Shown: in pieces, positions 16,032-25,295 of the stretch
Layout: every line of letters starts with the position of its first letter
How positions within the stretch are numbered: position 1 is the first letter of the stretch
Assembly: GCA_028720105.1 (NCBI GenBank)
Contig: JAQYLI010000029.1
Coordinates: forward strand, 1 to 45,478
Origin: Oscillospiraceae bacterium
Lineage (GTDB): Bacteria > Bacillota > Clostridia > Oscillospirales > Ruminococcaceae
Direction of reading: 5' to 3'
DNA length: 45,478 bases
Notes under the pieces: generated by a model
Database searches by the model: none
Seen by the model: the letters and a program-made list of their open reading frames with translations, nothing else
What the model was told of the DNA's origin: nothing
Translations under genes and position numbers: made by a program

Positions 16032-16971
16032 ACTGCATTTTACGGATATCAGTCCCCGGGTAGTAGTGGGCAAGAATTTCCCTGTAGCCCATTCCTCCCC
16101 GTGACAGCTCATCTGCGCCGCAAATGCTCATTCCCGCAAGATGGCCGCTGCCCTTTACGGTGAATATCACACTTTCGCCGCTTTCACTTACCTCAAAAGC
16201 GGCGCTGTCAAGGGAGAGAAGCTCCGCAAGCCTGCTTCCGCTTACGGTAACGCCGCAGAGCTTAACGGAAAGCACCGTTCCCGCTTCTGTGGAGGATAAT
16301 ATCTCAATGCCGCCGAACATCTCAGCTTCTGCGTATTCGGAGAATATGCGGGCTGCTATCTCCGCCTTGGTGAACTCCCGCCTTGTCTCCGTGCAGTCGG
16401 AGGGAACACTTATAAGATAGGGATATGCTTTTCCCCAAATGCTCTCTGCGGACTCCGTTGACCCTGCGGAGGAAAGATGAAAAACGGCGGCAGCAGGAGC
16501 GCCGTCATACATTATAAGTTCTCCCTCGGTAGCCTTTGCCGCGGCTCTGACGGAGGAAAGGGCTTCTCCGTAATCCTCACCGTATACTGCCTTTGCGGCG
16601 GCTTCGGTAAGGATCGTCTGATATTTTGAGCCGTCGTCGGAAATGTGAGCGCCCTTTTCCGTCTCTCCCGAAAGTATGCGCCTTGCCGCATATGTCCTTG
16701 CCGCGCATACCTGCGCCTTGAGGGCTTCATCATCGGGGATAAAGGGAACCTCCTCCAGAACAGCGAAAACGGAGTACTCCTCTATGTCCATCTCGGTTAT
16801 CTCGCCGGTTGAAGCGCAGAGTATCTTTATTTTGCTGTCTGCGGGCATAATAACGCTCTGCGCCTCAGGAACGCTTTTCGGCTTGTCCTCGCGTATGCCG
16901 CCTGCTGCCGCAGCAGGAAGAACGCATATTACAGCCGCCCATAGGAATACGGATTTAAAAAATGATTTCAT
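16030..16971 (-). CDS. spoIID: SpoIID/LytB-family protein (sporulation transglycosylase-like)
   Basis: SpoIID is a lytic transglycosylase that trims peptidoglycan during engulfment. The 313-residue protein has an N-terminal signal/anchor (FFKSVFLWAAVICVLPAAAA), then the family core VLEEVPFIPDDEALKAQVCA followed by ARTYA; the Glu in the VLEE segment is in the position of the catalytic Glu. Later motifs are VFHLSSAGSTESAESIWG and the C-terminal GSGHLAGMSICGADELSRGG, where the usual WGHGVGMSQ is altered. It ends in ILAHYYPGTDI. AAAGGAAA precedes the ATG. The divergent GSGHLAG motif leaves open whether it is the main SpoIID or a paralogue. Confidence 0.88.
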   Translation of the reverse strand: MKSFFKSVFLWAAVICVLPAAAAGGIREDKPKSVPEAQSVIMPADSKIKILCASTGEITEMDIEEYSVFAVLEEVPFIPDDEALKAQVCAARTYAARRILSGETEKGAHISDDGSKYQTILTEAAAKAVYGEDYGEALSSVRAAAKATEGELIMYDGAPAAAVFHLSSAGSTESAESIWGKAYPYLISVPSDCTETRREFTKAEIAARIFSEYAEAEMFGGIEILSSTEAGTVLSVKLCGVTVSGSRLAELLSLDSAAFEVSESGESVIFTVKGSGHLAGMSICGADELSRGGMGYREILAHYYPGTDIRKMQ

Positions 16972-17058
16972 ATTTCTATTTCCTTTCTGATTTTATTGAC
17001 TCTTGAAAATTATGCATATAAAATAATTACAAATTATTAAATTCATACAAATTAACAC

Positions 17059-17087
17059 TTGACAATGGGAAGAATTTATAGTACAAT
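17059..17087 (+). promoter_or_regulatory. Sigma-A promoter for the membrane-protein gene
   Basis: TTGACA (17059-17064), 17 bp, TACAAT (17082-17087). It points right, about 155 bp before the likely start at 17243. Confidence 0.7.
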
Positions 17088-17242
17088 GTATTTATTGCAT
17101 TATGTATGTTATTATTATATATGCGGCGGCTTTGGGGAAAATACATTTCCGGGAAACTGTGAAACTCATTTTACCGCATTGTTTCGGCAAAGTCATTTTC
17201 AAAAATTCCCGACGGGTTATCTTCGAAAGGATTGAACGGATT

Positions 17243-18325
17243 ATGGGCAAAATGAAACAGCTCAGCGCAGAGCAGATGCGCAAAAATGTTGCCAAGGCAA
17301 ATAAAACCAGCTTTATAACAAAAAAAGCTTCAATGGGCGTGTATCTCATCGTGCTAGTCCTGGCGGTGGCAGCCCGCACTATCCAGCTTTATAACAATAT
17401 GAACTTTGAAACGGGGCAGTACATAGACCCGTCGCCTTTTAAAAATTATCCGCTGATGGTCATTATTCCGGGTATCATACTTCTGACGGTTATCCTTCTG
17501 GCAGGAAGCTCAAAGGATAAGGTAATAGGCTCCTGTATCCTTATAAATCCGATGCGTCTGCGTTACGACAGACTTAAAAAGAAAATACCTGCTGCCGCAG
17601 GCTACAGCGCGCTGCTTATGGCGCTTCTCGTAGTTGCGCAGATAATCTTTGATTTTATCGACCTTGTAAATAAAAACAAGGTGATTGCAGAAAGCCTTAC
17701 TCCCGAAGAGGCTGAGGACTATAATATGCTCACAGGCTACGGCTTGGGCAATCTTGCTCTTCATTTCGTTATGCTCTGCGTAATACTGAACTTCATAGCA
17801 ATGGCAGTAAATATCTTCAGGGGCGAGGGCATATCCTCGGGAAACTGCGCAGCGCTCACCTTCTACGCAGCCTGGAAGATAGCCGATATGATGAGCATCG
17901 TATCGAACAATGTTGCAGTCAGCCGTTATTCCGAGCTGATGTACGAGGTTCTTTCCTATATGACCGCAGTGCTGTTCTTTATGAACACAGCCCGTTTCTT
18001 CAACGGAATGGAAAAGAAGTTCACACGCTTCTGGATGTGCCTTTCGGGATATGTTTCATCTATCCTTGCGGCAGTTTCTGTAATTCCGAGATATATCCTT
18101 CTCCTTATCCCCACAGGCTACGAGGAGAGACTTTCAATGAACATTCCCTCAATTTCCGATATCGGCATAGTGTTTATGACCATCACAATGGTTGCGGTAT
18201 TCTGGAGCACCTACGTATACCGTGTAATGCCCAGACTCAGCGTTGGCAAGCGTCGCTGGAGCAGAGCGCCTTTAAACAAGCAGTATCTGGAGATCGAGAA
18301 TATCGACATAAAGCCTACCGAATAA
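17243..18325 (+). CDS. Multi-pass membrane protein of unknown function
   Basis: 360 residues from the ATG at 17243 (MGKMKQLSAEQMRKN), chosen because AAAGGA lies 11 bases upstream; the longer open frame from 17102 lacks a ribosome site and has no conserved look. About eight hydrophobic helices are visible, for example MGVYLIVLVLAVAAR, PLMVIIPGIILLTVILLAG, YSALLMALLVVAQIIFDF and IGIVFMTITMVAVFW. Between helices the loops are short and charged. No catalytic motif is recognised. It has its own promoter and terminator. Confidence 0.75.
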   Translation: MGKMKQLSAEQMRKNVAKANKTSFITKKASMGVYLIVLVLAVAARTIQLYNNMNFETGQYIDPSPFKNYPLMVIIPGIILLTVILLAGSSKDKVIGSCILINPMRLRYDRLKKKIPAAAGYSALLMALLVVAQIIFDFIDLVNKNKVIAESLTPEEAEDYNMLTGYGLGNLALHFVMLCVILNFIAMAVNIFRGEGISSGNCAALTFYAAWKIADMMSIVSNNVAVSRYSELMYEVLSYMTAVLFFMNTARFFNGMEKKFTRFWMCLSGYVSSILAAVSVIPRYILLLIPTGYEERLSMNIPSISDIGIVFMTITMVAVFWSTYVYRVMPRLSVGKRRWSRAPLNKQYLEIENIDIKPTE

Positions 18326-18338
18326 TAAAAAGATCTAC

Positions 18339-18379
18339 GGGCGGCAAGGGGAAAATTTTCTCCTTGTGCGCCCTTTTTT
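18339..18379 (+). terminator. Intrinsic terminator after the membrane-protein gene
   Basis: GGGCG...CGCCC outer arms with an inner CAAGG/CCTTG and AAAATTTT core form a long stem followed by TTTTTT. It lies between the membrane-protein gene and the lipoprotein gene. Confidence 0.85.
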
Positions 18380-18394
18380 AAGGAATTTGTGATT

Positions 18395-19699
18395 ATGAAG
18401 CTTAGCAAGAAAGCCGCACTTTTATCTGCCGCGGCAATGTGCGTTTCCCTTTGTGGCTGCGGGCTGGACTCGTCCATCGACAATCTCCTGTCGCCGCCGA
18501 TGATGTCCGAGGAGCAGCAGGAGATATATTCAGCTCTTACCAAAGCAGCGGGAGACGAGATATCCCTTGTATATCCCCGTTCGGGAGCATACCGCTCCGC
18601 CTTTGTTTTCAGGGATATGGACGGGGACGGAGAGAATGAGGCAGTAGTGTTTTATAACAGTCTTACCGGCAAGGACAGCAACGTCCGCGTGAATATACTT
18701 GATAAGGACGATGGAGAATGGCGCTCGGTATACGACCACGCAGGAGCGGGGACTTCCGTGGAGCAGGTCTTTTTTACTGACCTGGGCGGAACGGGAAAGG
18801 TACGTATGGCAATAGGCTACGGCTATATGACCCCTACCGAAAAAACTCTGAAGCTCTACAGTCTGGGTGACGGTATCCTTAATACCGAGTATACGGGAAC
18901 CTATTACAAGACTCTTACCCTTGATCTTGATAAGGACGGGGGAGACGATATTGCCGTGGTAAACTGCAATAACGAAAACCATACAGCCTCCCTTTCCCTT
19001 GTGACCGACAGGGGAGATGGGGCAGAGTGCGTCAGCGCCGTTGATATGAGTCCCACCACCGTGGACCTGCCCTCCGTTATCTGGGGATATATCGGAAACG
19101 ATACGCCTGCCGTGTTTGCAGATGGGCTTCTTGCAGGCGGAACGCTCTCAACTGAGATAATATACTGCGTAAACGGTGAACTCAGAAATCCTGCAATGAT
19201 AGACGGCTCAGAGCTTTCCTCAAGAACTGTCCGTCCTCAGGGACTTTATTGCAGGGATATCGATGGGGACGGCATCGTGGAGATACCCGAAAGAGAAGCC
19301 TTTCCCGGCTACAGAGACCGTCAGGACGCTCAGTATATCACCGACTGGAACGTCTTTGAGAACTATTCGGTGGTAAAAAAATATTCCTCCCTTACCGACC
19401 GGTTCTCAGGCTACGCATTTATGCTTCCCGTAAGGTGGCAGGGGCTTGTGACCGTGAAAAACGACGGCACCACGGGAGAAAAGGTTTTCTACAAATATAA
19501 CGGCAGCCTTGAACAAAGCCGTCTTGAGCTTATGAGAATAACGGTATGCAGTCTGAAAGATTCCGAGCAGAAGCTTCTTGACGGATATGTCGCCGTTGCG
19601 TCTACAGACAGCGCAGTATATATGGTGCGTTTCGGGGATACCGAGGATAATCTCCTGCTGACAACAGCAGAGGTCTCCAACAATTTCTATCTTTATTAA
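18395..19699 (+). CDS. Lipoprotein with FG-GAP/VCBS-like repeats
   Basis: 434 residues with a lipoprotein signal (KKAALLSAAAMCVSLCGC; the Cys of the final CGC is the likely lipid site). Three segments have the calcium-binding FG-GAP/VCBS look: FVFRDMDGDGENEAVVFY, LTLDLDKDGGDDIAVVN and LYCRDIDGDGIVEIPE, suggesting a beta-propeller outside the membrane. Start: ATG at 18395 with AAGGA ten bases upstream; an in-frame GTG at 18389 is less likely. It is followed closely by the DUF1385 gene (15 bp). Function unknown. Confidence 0.75.
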   Translation: MKLSKKAALLSAAAMCVSLCGCGLDSSIDNLLSPPMMSEEQQEIYSALTKAAGDEISLVYPRSGAYRSAFVFRDMDGDGENEAVVFYNSLTGKDSNVRVNILDKDDGEWRSVYDHAGAGTSVEQVFFTDLGGTGKVRMAIGYGYMTPTEKTLKLYSLGDGILNTEYTGTYYKTLTLDLDKDGGDDIAVVNCNNENHTASLSLVTDRGDGAECVSAVDMSPTTVDLPSVIWGYIGNDTPAVFADGLLAGGTLSTEIIYCVNGELRNPAMIDGSELSSRTVRPQGLYCRDIDGDGIVEIPEREAFPGYRDRQDAQYITDWNVFENYSVVKKYSSLTDRFSGYAFMLPVRWQGLVTVKNDGTTGEKVFYKYNGSLEQSRLELMRITVCSLKDSEQKLLDGYVAVASTDSAVYMVRFGDTEDNLLLTTAEVSNNFYLY

Positions 19700-19714
19700 G
19701 AGGTGTTATTTATC

Positions 19715-20713
19715 TTGAGCAATAATCAGCAGTCTCAGTGCAAATTCAAGTCGAAAATAGGCGGACAGGCGCTTATCGAAGGAATAATGATGAGAGGAAT
19801 TGACCTTTCGGCAATGGCGTGCCGCCTGCCCGACGGGACCATTGACGTGGAGACCTGGAAAATAAGAAACGGCAAAAGCGCCCCCTGGTATCTGAAAACC
19901 CCTTTTATCCGAGGCTGCTTTAATTTCGTCATATCTCTCATAGACGGAATGAAATGCACGATGAAGTCCGCCGAAAAGCAGATGACCGACGAGGACGAGG
20001 AGGACGAAGAGCTTTCCCCCTTTGAGGAATGGCTCAGCAAAACAAGACCCTATAAATGGCTTGAAGCAAAGCTTGAGGGCGAAAACGGCAAATCGGTGAT
20101 GAACACCATAATGATAGTGGTCTGCGTTATCGTTATGGCGATAAGCATATGCGCATTCAAATTCTTTCCTGCGCTTCTCTCGGGACTTTTAGGGAAGCTT
20201 GGCGCACCCGACTGGAGCAAGACCGTTTCTGAGGGCATTATCAAAATCGCGCTGCTGGTGGGCTATATGTGGCTCATCTCCCATATGAAGGAGATACACA
20301 CCACCTTCAAATACCACGGCGCAGAGCATAAGACCATAGCCTGCTACGAAGCAGGGCTTGAGCTTACAGTGGAGAACGTGAGAGAGCAGACCCGTTTCCA
20401 CCCCCGCTGCGGAACCAGCTTCATCTTCCTTGTGGTGCTTCTGAGCATAGCCATAGGAATGTTCCTCCCCTGGGACAATGTGTTCGCCCGTTTCGGACTG
20501 CAGCTTCTTATGCTTCCCGTTGAAGCGTCTATCGGCTATGAGCTGATAAAGCTTGCAGGCAGATGTGATAACATTTTCACACGGATAATATCCGCTCCCG
20601 GCTTGTGGCTTCAGCACATAACCACCTGCGAGCCGGACGATCCCCAGATAGAGGTTGCTATCGCCGCATTAAAGCCCTGTATCCCCGAGGACAAGAACGA
20701 CGATCAATGGTAA
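19715..20713 (+). CDS. DUF1385 family membrane protein (YqhQ-like)
   Basis: 332 residues from TTG at 19715 (MSNNQQSQCKFKSKIGGQAL), chosen because AGAGGTG is nine bases upstream. The family core is plain: GGQALIEGIMMRG near the N-terminus, then two or more membrane helices (MIVVCVIVMAISICAF), the conserved KYHGAEHKTIACYEAG and the HPRCGTSFIFLVVLLSIAIG segment, rich in His and Glu. DUF1385 proteins lie next to prmC in many Firmicutes, as here. Biochemical role unknown. Confidence 0.92.
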   Translation: MSNNQQSQCKFKSKIGGQALIEGIMMRGIDLSAMACRLPDGTIDVETWKIRNGKSAPWYLKTPFIRGCFNFVISLIDGMKCTMKSAEKQMTDEDEEDEELSPFEEWLSKTRPYKWLEAKLEGENGKSVMNTIMIVVCVIVMAISICAFKFFPALLSGLLGKLGAPDWSKTVSEGIIKIALLVGYMWLISHMKEIHTTFKYHGAEHKTIACYEAGLELTVENVREQTRFHPRCGTSFIFLVVLLSIAIGMFLPWDNVFARFGLQLLMLPVEASIGYELIKLAGRCDNIFTRIISAPGLWLQHITTCEPDDPQIEVAIAALKPCIPEDKNDDQW

Positions 20714-20794
20714 TATTATAGCACATCTGTTCTACAATGTCAATAGACAAATTGTAAACTTTGGTGCACAATTTTAGCTTCAAGGAGAACCCGT

Positions 20795-21655
20795 ATGACA
20801 ATAAACGAACTCAGCGCACGTCTTGACAGCATACTCACGGACGTTCCAGACAAGGAATTTGACAAAATATGTCTTATGGAGGATCTCTGCGGAGTGACCC
20901 GTGAGCAGATGGCGACACATCCCGACAAAAAGCTATCCGAAGCCGCCGTAAACGCCGCAGTCAAGGGCGCAAGGCGGAGAGCAGCAGGCTATCCGCTACA
21001 GTACATCTTGGGAAAATGGGAATTTTACGGCAGAAGCTTCAAGGTAGGGGAGGGCGTTCTCATACCCCGACCCGACACCGAAGCCCTTGTTGAGGAGACC
21101 ATAGCAAGACTTGGTAAGAATAAGCCTGTGGGAATACTTGACCTGTGCAGCGGCAGCGGCTGTATTGCCGTTACCCTTGCAAAGGAGCTGCCAAAAAGCT
21201 CGGTGTATGCGGTGGAGCTGTCCGCCGAAGCCTTTCCCTATCTTGCGGAGAATGTACGTGCAAACGGCGCAGATGTGAAGCTGCTCAAGGGCGATGTAAT
21301 GAACGGAGCGCTGCTTGAGAATTTCCGCACCTCCGAGGAAGAATATCTTGATATAGACTGTATCGTTTCAAACCCCCCCTATCTCACCGACAGGGAAATG
21401 GAGGCGCTTCAGAAAGAAGTGACCTTTGAACCCGAGACAGCACTCTACGGCGGCACAGACGGGCTTAAATTCTATCGTGTCATAGCTTGTCTCTGGAAGG
21501 AGCTTCTGAAAAAGGACGGGCTTATGATATTCGAGATAGGCACCGAGCAGGCGGAGGACGTGAAGAAAATACTCGCAGACAACGGCTTTACCGATATCTT
21601 CACCGCCAATGATGCCACAGGCGGCATAAGAGTGGCAGGAGGATATCTGAGATAA
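20795..21655 (+). CDS. prmC: Release factor glutamine methyltransferase PrmC
   Basis: PrmC (HemK) methylates the GGQ glutamine of peptide release factors using S-adenosylmethionine. The 286-residue protein has an N-terminal helical domain, LQYILGKWEFYGRSFKVGEG, VLIPRPDTEALVEE, the SAM-binding loop ILDLCSGSGCIAVTLAKELP and the catalytic NPPY motif (IVSNPPYLT). AAGGAG precedes the ATG. The usual neighbour prfA is not next to it here. Confidence 0.95.
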   Translation: MTINELSARLDSILTDVPDKEFDKICLMEDLCGVTREQMATHPDKKLSEAAVNAAVKGARRRAAGYPLQYILGKWEFYGRSFKVGEGVLIPRPDTEALVEETIARLGKNKPVGILDLCSGSGCIAVTLAKELPKSSVYAVELSAEAFPYLAENVRANGADVKLLKGDVMNGALLENFRTSEEEYLDIDCIVSNPPYLTDREMEALQKEVTFEPETALYGGTDGLKFYRVIACLWKELLKKDGLMIFEIGTEQAEDVKKILADNGFTDIFTANDATGGIRVAGGYLR

Positions 21656-21661
21656 TATAAA

Positions 21662-21698
21662 AACGGCTTTGCAGTTTTTCATAAGCTGCAAAGCCGTT
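21662..21698. terminator. Bidirectional terminator between prmC and the PG-binding cassette
   Basis: A perfect 13-base-pair stem (AACGGCTTTGCAG / CTGCAAAGCCGTT). On the minus strand it runs into TTTTTATATT, on the plus strand into TTATTGATTTT, so it can stop both convergent transcripts. Confidence 0.85.
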
Positions 21699-21705
21699 AT
21701 TGATT

Positions 21706-22251
21706 TTAAAGCTCACCCTCCAGAGCCGAAACAGCGTCAAAAAGCCCCGCAAGAGCATTCCAGGTGCGGATATCCGTCTCCCCCGTGGGGGTAAGACCCG
21801 AAACGGTCTGAAATTCCGTCACCGCCCTTACCGTATCGTTGTCATAAACTCCGCTCAGGGAGTTAGGCGGAATGTTCATATACAGCCCCGCCAGGGTGTT
21901 GAGCATAGCCTGTAATATGACAATGGCAGTACCGCTGTCTCCCGGGGCAAGAACGGTCTTGACCGTAGGCAGTGGCTTCACGCCTATCTGCTCGGACAGA
22001 TTTGAGATAATGTCATAATAGGTGTCAAGGATAGCGTTCCAGGTGACTCTGTCCGTCTCACCGGTTTCGGGCAGCCCCTTCATACGCTGAAAATCCGCAA
22101 CTGCGGCGGCGGTCTGCTCATTGTAAAGACCGTCGGGGATAACGGGTCTTACATTAGCGCCGCTCATTGAAATTTCTCTTAAATACCTCTGCAGCTCAGT
22201 CACATTAGCCTCGTGGGACTGAGGCGAAACGGGTATAGCTTCATTTGCCAA
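21706..22251 (-). CDS. Protein with two peptidoglycan-binding (PG_binding_1) domains
   Basis: 181 residues comprising two PG_binding_1-type modules. The first has TELQRYLREIS and PDGLYNEQTAAAVADFQRMK with GLPETGETDRVTWNAI; the second has VILQAMLNTLAG and SGVYDNDTVRAVTEFQTVSG with GLTPTGETDIRTWNAL. No catalytic domain and no obvious signal peptide. It is the last gene of a three-gene minus-strand cassette with the SpoIID-like gene upstream. Role in spore or cell-wall assembly is inferred. Confidence 0.85.
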   Translation of the reverse strand: MANEAIPVSPQSHEANVTELQRYLREISMSGANVRPVIPDGLYNEQTAAAVADFQRMKGLPETGETDRVTWNAILDTYYDIISNLSEQIGVKPLPTVKTVLAPGDSGTAIVILQAMLNTLAGLYMNIPPNSLSGVYDNDTVRAVTEFQTVSGLTPTGETDIRTWNALAGLFDAVSALEGEL

Positions 22252-22264
22252 ATGTCTGCCTCCT

Positions 22265-23662
22265 TTATCTTATGGTGTACCCGGGGAACTGTCCCGCAGG
22301 CTTAACATATCCGTACTTGACCTCGCTGTATATCTCGCCTATGCGTGACCAGGTTTCAGCGCCCACATAGCCCGTAGGAGCAATGCCGAACACTCTTTGG
22401 AAAGCGGTAACGGCATTTTTGGTAAGAGGTCCGAAATACCCGGTATCGCTCACCGCAGGTATCTGAGGATATGCATTGTGTATCTCAGTAAGATACTGCT
22501 GGAGCGTCCGAACATACTCGTTCTGCATACCCTCTCTGAGTATCATACCCGGGAAAAGGACTATCTCCTCACCTGCGGGATTAACGGGAATGCTATCGGC
22601 AATGCCCTTGTAGGCTCGATAAAGATCTTCCCAGGTATCTGCGTCAACGATTCCCGTTTCGGGCAGACCGTATATCTGCTGGAAGGCTCTCACAGCATTT
22701 GCGGTGGCTTCGTCATATGTGCCTGTGATGGTTATCCTGGGAACTGCGTCATAATAGGCTCCCACCACCGACAGAATGTACTGCACCACTCTGACATTTG
22801 CTCCCGACTGACCGGGTCCCATAAATTCGGGAACATCGGCGGTGTAATCGGAAATGGTAACGCCCTCGGAGGTAAGCTCTCCAAGCTGCTTGATGCCTGT
22901 GTAGATCTGATTTATGCGGTACCAGGTGGATTTATCCACCGCCCCCGTCTGAGGCAGCCCAAATACCTGCTGGAATGTACGAACAGCGTCCTCGGTAAGA
23001 GTGTCATAGCTGCCCGTAACATAGGGTATCTTCGGAATGGCAGGGTAATTCCGGGAAATGCGGTTGAGCTGAGTCTGTATCCGCACTACATCGTCTCCTG
23101 CGTCGCCGAAGCCGATGACTTCTCCGGGGTAGGAGGGAATGTTCGGTGCAACGGGAGCGTTTGTCACTATCTCGATATCATCTCCGTAAAAGTATCTGAG
23201 TATCTCATAGGGGGTCATACCCCGGTTTGCAAGCTCCACCGTCTCCCATTGCTTGAGGCCCTTGCAGTAGGTGCGCGCACCGTCGCAGTATGCGGCGAAC
23301 ATTGGTTCAATGGTTCCCACCCTGCGGAGGTAGTTGTTGAAAATTTCGTCCACGATGTTGCTTATAGGCTCGAAAATATCCCTGCCGTGAACGTAATACT
23401 GGTCGTAGCGGGTGTCGTTGGTGATGTCGAAATCATACCCCCGTGACGGATACCACTCAGTGTAGTATCTGTTCAGGGCATAGGTGATAATGGCGTAGAT
23501 ATTAGCCCTGAGAGCGCTTTCGGGCCAGGTGGGGTAAATTTCGCTGGAGGCAACGTTTTTTATGTAATCCGTAAAGGGAACGGTCACATTCATAGCGCTC
23601 GGGTCGTCGGGCGCCCCCAGATGAACGACAATATTTTCGGGAATAAACGGCTCTCCTGTCAT
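22265..23662 (-). CDS. SpoIID-like domain fused to three peptidoglycan-binding domains
   Basis: 465 residues. The N-terminal ~170 residues resemble a divergent SpoIID/LytB domain: VPFTDYIKNVASSEIYPTWP then ESALRANIYAIITYALNRYY, with Glu in SEIYP corresponding to the catalytic position, and a C-terminal YCDGARTYCKG and GMTPYEILRYFYGDDIEIV. Three PG_binding_1 modules follow (near residues 195-265, 290-350, 385-445), each with an AVRTFQQ or AVTAFQR helix and a TG-x-V-x-x-x-TW motif. No signal peptide is visible. It ends 13 bp before the small PG-binding gene. Confidence 0.85.
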   Translation of the reverse strand: MTGEPFIPENIVVHLGAPDDPSAMNVTVPFTDYIKNVASSEIYPTWPESALRANIYAIITYALNRYYTEWYPSRGYDFDITNDTRYDQYYVHGRDIFEPISNIVDEIFNNYLRRVGTIEPMFAAYCDGARTYCKGLKQWETVELANRGMTPYEILRYFYGDDIEIVTNAPVAPNIPSYPGEVIGFGDAGDDVVRIQTQLNRISRNYPAIPKIPYVTGSYDTLTEDAVRTFQQVFGLPQTGAVDKSTWYRINQIYTGIKQLGELTSEGVTISDYTADVPEFMGPGQSGANVRVVQYILSVVGAYYDAVPRITITGTYDEATANAVRAFQQIYGLPETGIVDADTWEDLYRAYKGIADSIPVNPAGEEIVLFPGMILREGMQNEYVRTLQQYLTEIHNAYPQIPAVSDTGYFGPLTKNAVTAFQRVFGIAPTGYVGAETWSRIGEIYSEVKYGYVKPAGQFPGYTIR

Positions 23663-23690
23663 TTGGCGCCTCCTTAAATGTTATGGGATA

Positions 23691-24950
23691 TCAGCCTACC
23701 GAATTTTCGTCCGTCATACCGTTTATCGGGCGGTCGGAACGGGGCTGAATAGGAGTCTGCTCGGGATATTCGGGCAGGGGAATGAGATCAATGGGCTGAA
23801 CGGTCTTGACGCCTGCGAAAATGGGAATATTTATGTCGCTCAGAGTGTAGTAGCCCTTAGCCCTTACAGTAACGCTGTATTCGGAGAAGGGACGGGCGGT
23901 GTTCATCGGATTTTGGGACAGTGAAGCGGATGGCGCAGGGAGTGCAATGGTGGGCGTTCTTCCGCTTCTGTCGGTAAAGAGAAGCCTTACAAGACCAACG
24001 CCGCCCGGAAGCATTTTTTTCACAATGACCACCGCTCCGGGCACGGGATATGCGCCGCCTGCGGTGAACACGTCGAACTGCAGATAGCCCCAGCTGTTGT
24101 CCCCCGTAAGCGACACCCAGCTTAGTGAAGGGGTAAGTCCTGCTGTTTGGGGTATGGATTCCGCCGAGTCGGTGGGGAGTGGAAAATCGGGGAGAATTTC
24201 CCTTTCGTTTTCCGCCTCTGCAGGAATACTGTAAACTCCGCCTTCGGGAGAGCCGTTCAGCATTACACCCCGTAGAGATGTGTCGCTGCTTCGCTGATAA
24301 GCGGTCTTGTCTGCTTGTGAGAATGTTCCGCCCATATTGGGATTTGCCCCTTGGGGAGCAGGATTTTCGTAGGGTGTCATACGGGGCTGTATCATTGAAT
24401 TTCCCGGGTAAACCGGAGGAGGATTATCCTCGGGACGGATAACAGGGTGGGTGGGTATCCCTGCAATGCTCTCGATAATGCTTTCGGCAGAGGGAAAGCG
24501 GCATTCACAGCTTACGGGCAGGGGCAGACCCTTATCCGAAGGCTTTTCGGCGGCAAAATGTGATGCTCCGGGAACTCCGGGTATCGGCGTACCCGCAATA
24601 TCACGGGACATATTCATATCACGGGTCATATTGGGAACGTTTTGCTCCGTCGGCGCAGTATTTCGGTTCATTGGCTCTGCAGTACGGTTTGTGGGAGCGG
24701 CAGCCTGCATACGTGGGCTGCTCTGAGTATTCATAGGCATATTCTGCTGAGGAGAGGACATCTGAGGATTTACGGCAGTGCTTCGTGTCTGTGGCTGAGC
24801 CTGAGAAGCGTTCTGCTGTGCAGACTGACTGCTTTGCTGCACAGGCGCATTTCCCGTCTGAGGTGCAGAGCCGCTCTTTCTGTACAGCCGCATCATTTCG
24901 TCTTTGTACCTCTGTGCCATATTGTTTAGATTAAACTCGTTTCCGTTCAA
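23691..24950 (-). CDS. Gln/Pro/Asn-rich protein with a C-terminal carboxypeptidase-regulatory-like fold
   Basis: 419 residues, TTG start at 24950 supported by CGGAGG eight bases upstream. Residues 1-130 are low complexity (Gln, Asn, Pro, Met, Ser). A middle segment repeats Pro-rich motifs. The C-terminal ~110 residues (from WGYLQFDVFTAGGAYPVPGA to PIDLIPLPEYPE) look like a beta-sandwich of the carboxypeptidase-regulatory or Cna-B type, with ARPFSEYSVTVRAKGYY. It is the first gene of the PG-binding cassette; a coat or cortex structural role is possible but unproven. Confidence 0.75.
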   Translation of the reverse strand: MNGNEFNLNNMAQRYKDEMMRLYRKSGSAPQTGNAPVQQSSQSAQQNASQAQPQTRSTAVNPQMSSPQQNMPMNTQSSPRMQAAAPTNRTAEPMNRNTAPTEQNVPNMTRDMNMSRDIAGTPIPGVPGASHFAAEKPSDKGLPLPVSCECRFPSAESIIESIAGIPTHPVIRPEDNPPPVYPGNSMIQPRMTPYENPAPQGANPNMGGTFSQADKTAYQRSSDTSLRGVMLNGSPEGGVYSIPAEAENEREILPDFPLPTDSAESIPQTAGLTPSLSWVSLTGDNSWGYLQFDVFTAGGAYPVPGAVVIVKKMLPGGVGLVRLLFTDRSGRTPTIALPAPSASLSQNPMNTARPFSEYSVTVRAKGYYTLSDINIPIFAGVKTVQPIDLIPLPEYPEQTPIQPRSDRPINGMTDENSVG

Positions 24951-25147
24951 GCTTATTACCTCCGAATAAAAAAGTCGTTACCGTCAAAACGGATTATCAA
25001 AAATATATGCTTGAAAACAGAGGAAAATGCAGATAATATGCAAATATCAATTATGAAACGAAATAAGAGAAACGGAGAGAAATCGAGCAAAATGCAGAGA
25101 ATTAAAGAGAATGGGGGATATATTTTAAAAATTCGGGCAAAAACCTC
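24951..25147. other. AT-rich spacer between divergent operons
   Basis: This segment separates the PG-binding cassette (minus) from rplM (plus). I see no open frame with a ribosome site and no convincing promoter for the minus-strand cassette; a sporulation sigma site would be expected but could not be identified with confidence. Confidence 0.4.
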
Positions 25148-25176
25148 TTGACAAACGGACAAGCAGCGTGTATAAT
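25148..25176 (+). promoter_or_regulatory. rplM-rpsI promoter
   Basis: TTGACA (25148-25153), 17 bp, TATAAT (25171-25176): exact consensus, about 120 bp before rplM. Confidence 0.9.
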
Positions 25177-25198
25177 AATTACTGTTGTGTAAAGAAGA

Positions 25199-25265
25199 GG
25201 TATGAGTTCCCTGTGGATTAACGAGTTGCGTGCAGGGCGGTACCAACGTCTATGCGGCAATTTTT
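25199..25265 (+). promoter_or_regulatory. Structured leader of rplM (L13-leader-like)
   Basis: The leader can fold with GGTA (25199) pairing TACC (25241) around CCCTG/CAGGG (25209/25233). An overlapping alternative pairs TTGC (25226) with GCAA followed by TTTTT (25257-25265), resembling a weak terminator. L13 operons in Firmicutes commonly have an autoregulatory leader; membership of that RNA family is likely but not verified. Confidence 0.5.
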
Positions 25266-25295
25266 ACTATACTATAATTAAAAGGAGAATTGACT

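Noticed and set aside
22397..23446. Long 349-residue open frame on the plus strand
   Set aside because: Antisense to the SpoIID-like/PG-binding gene, which has recognisable domains; the opposite frame is a compositional shadow.
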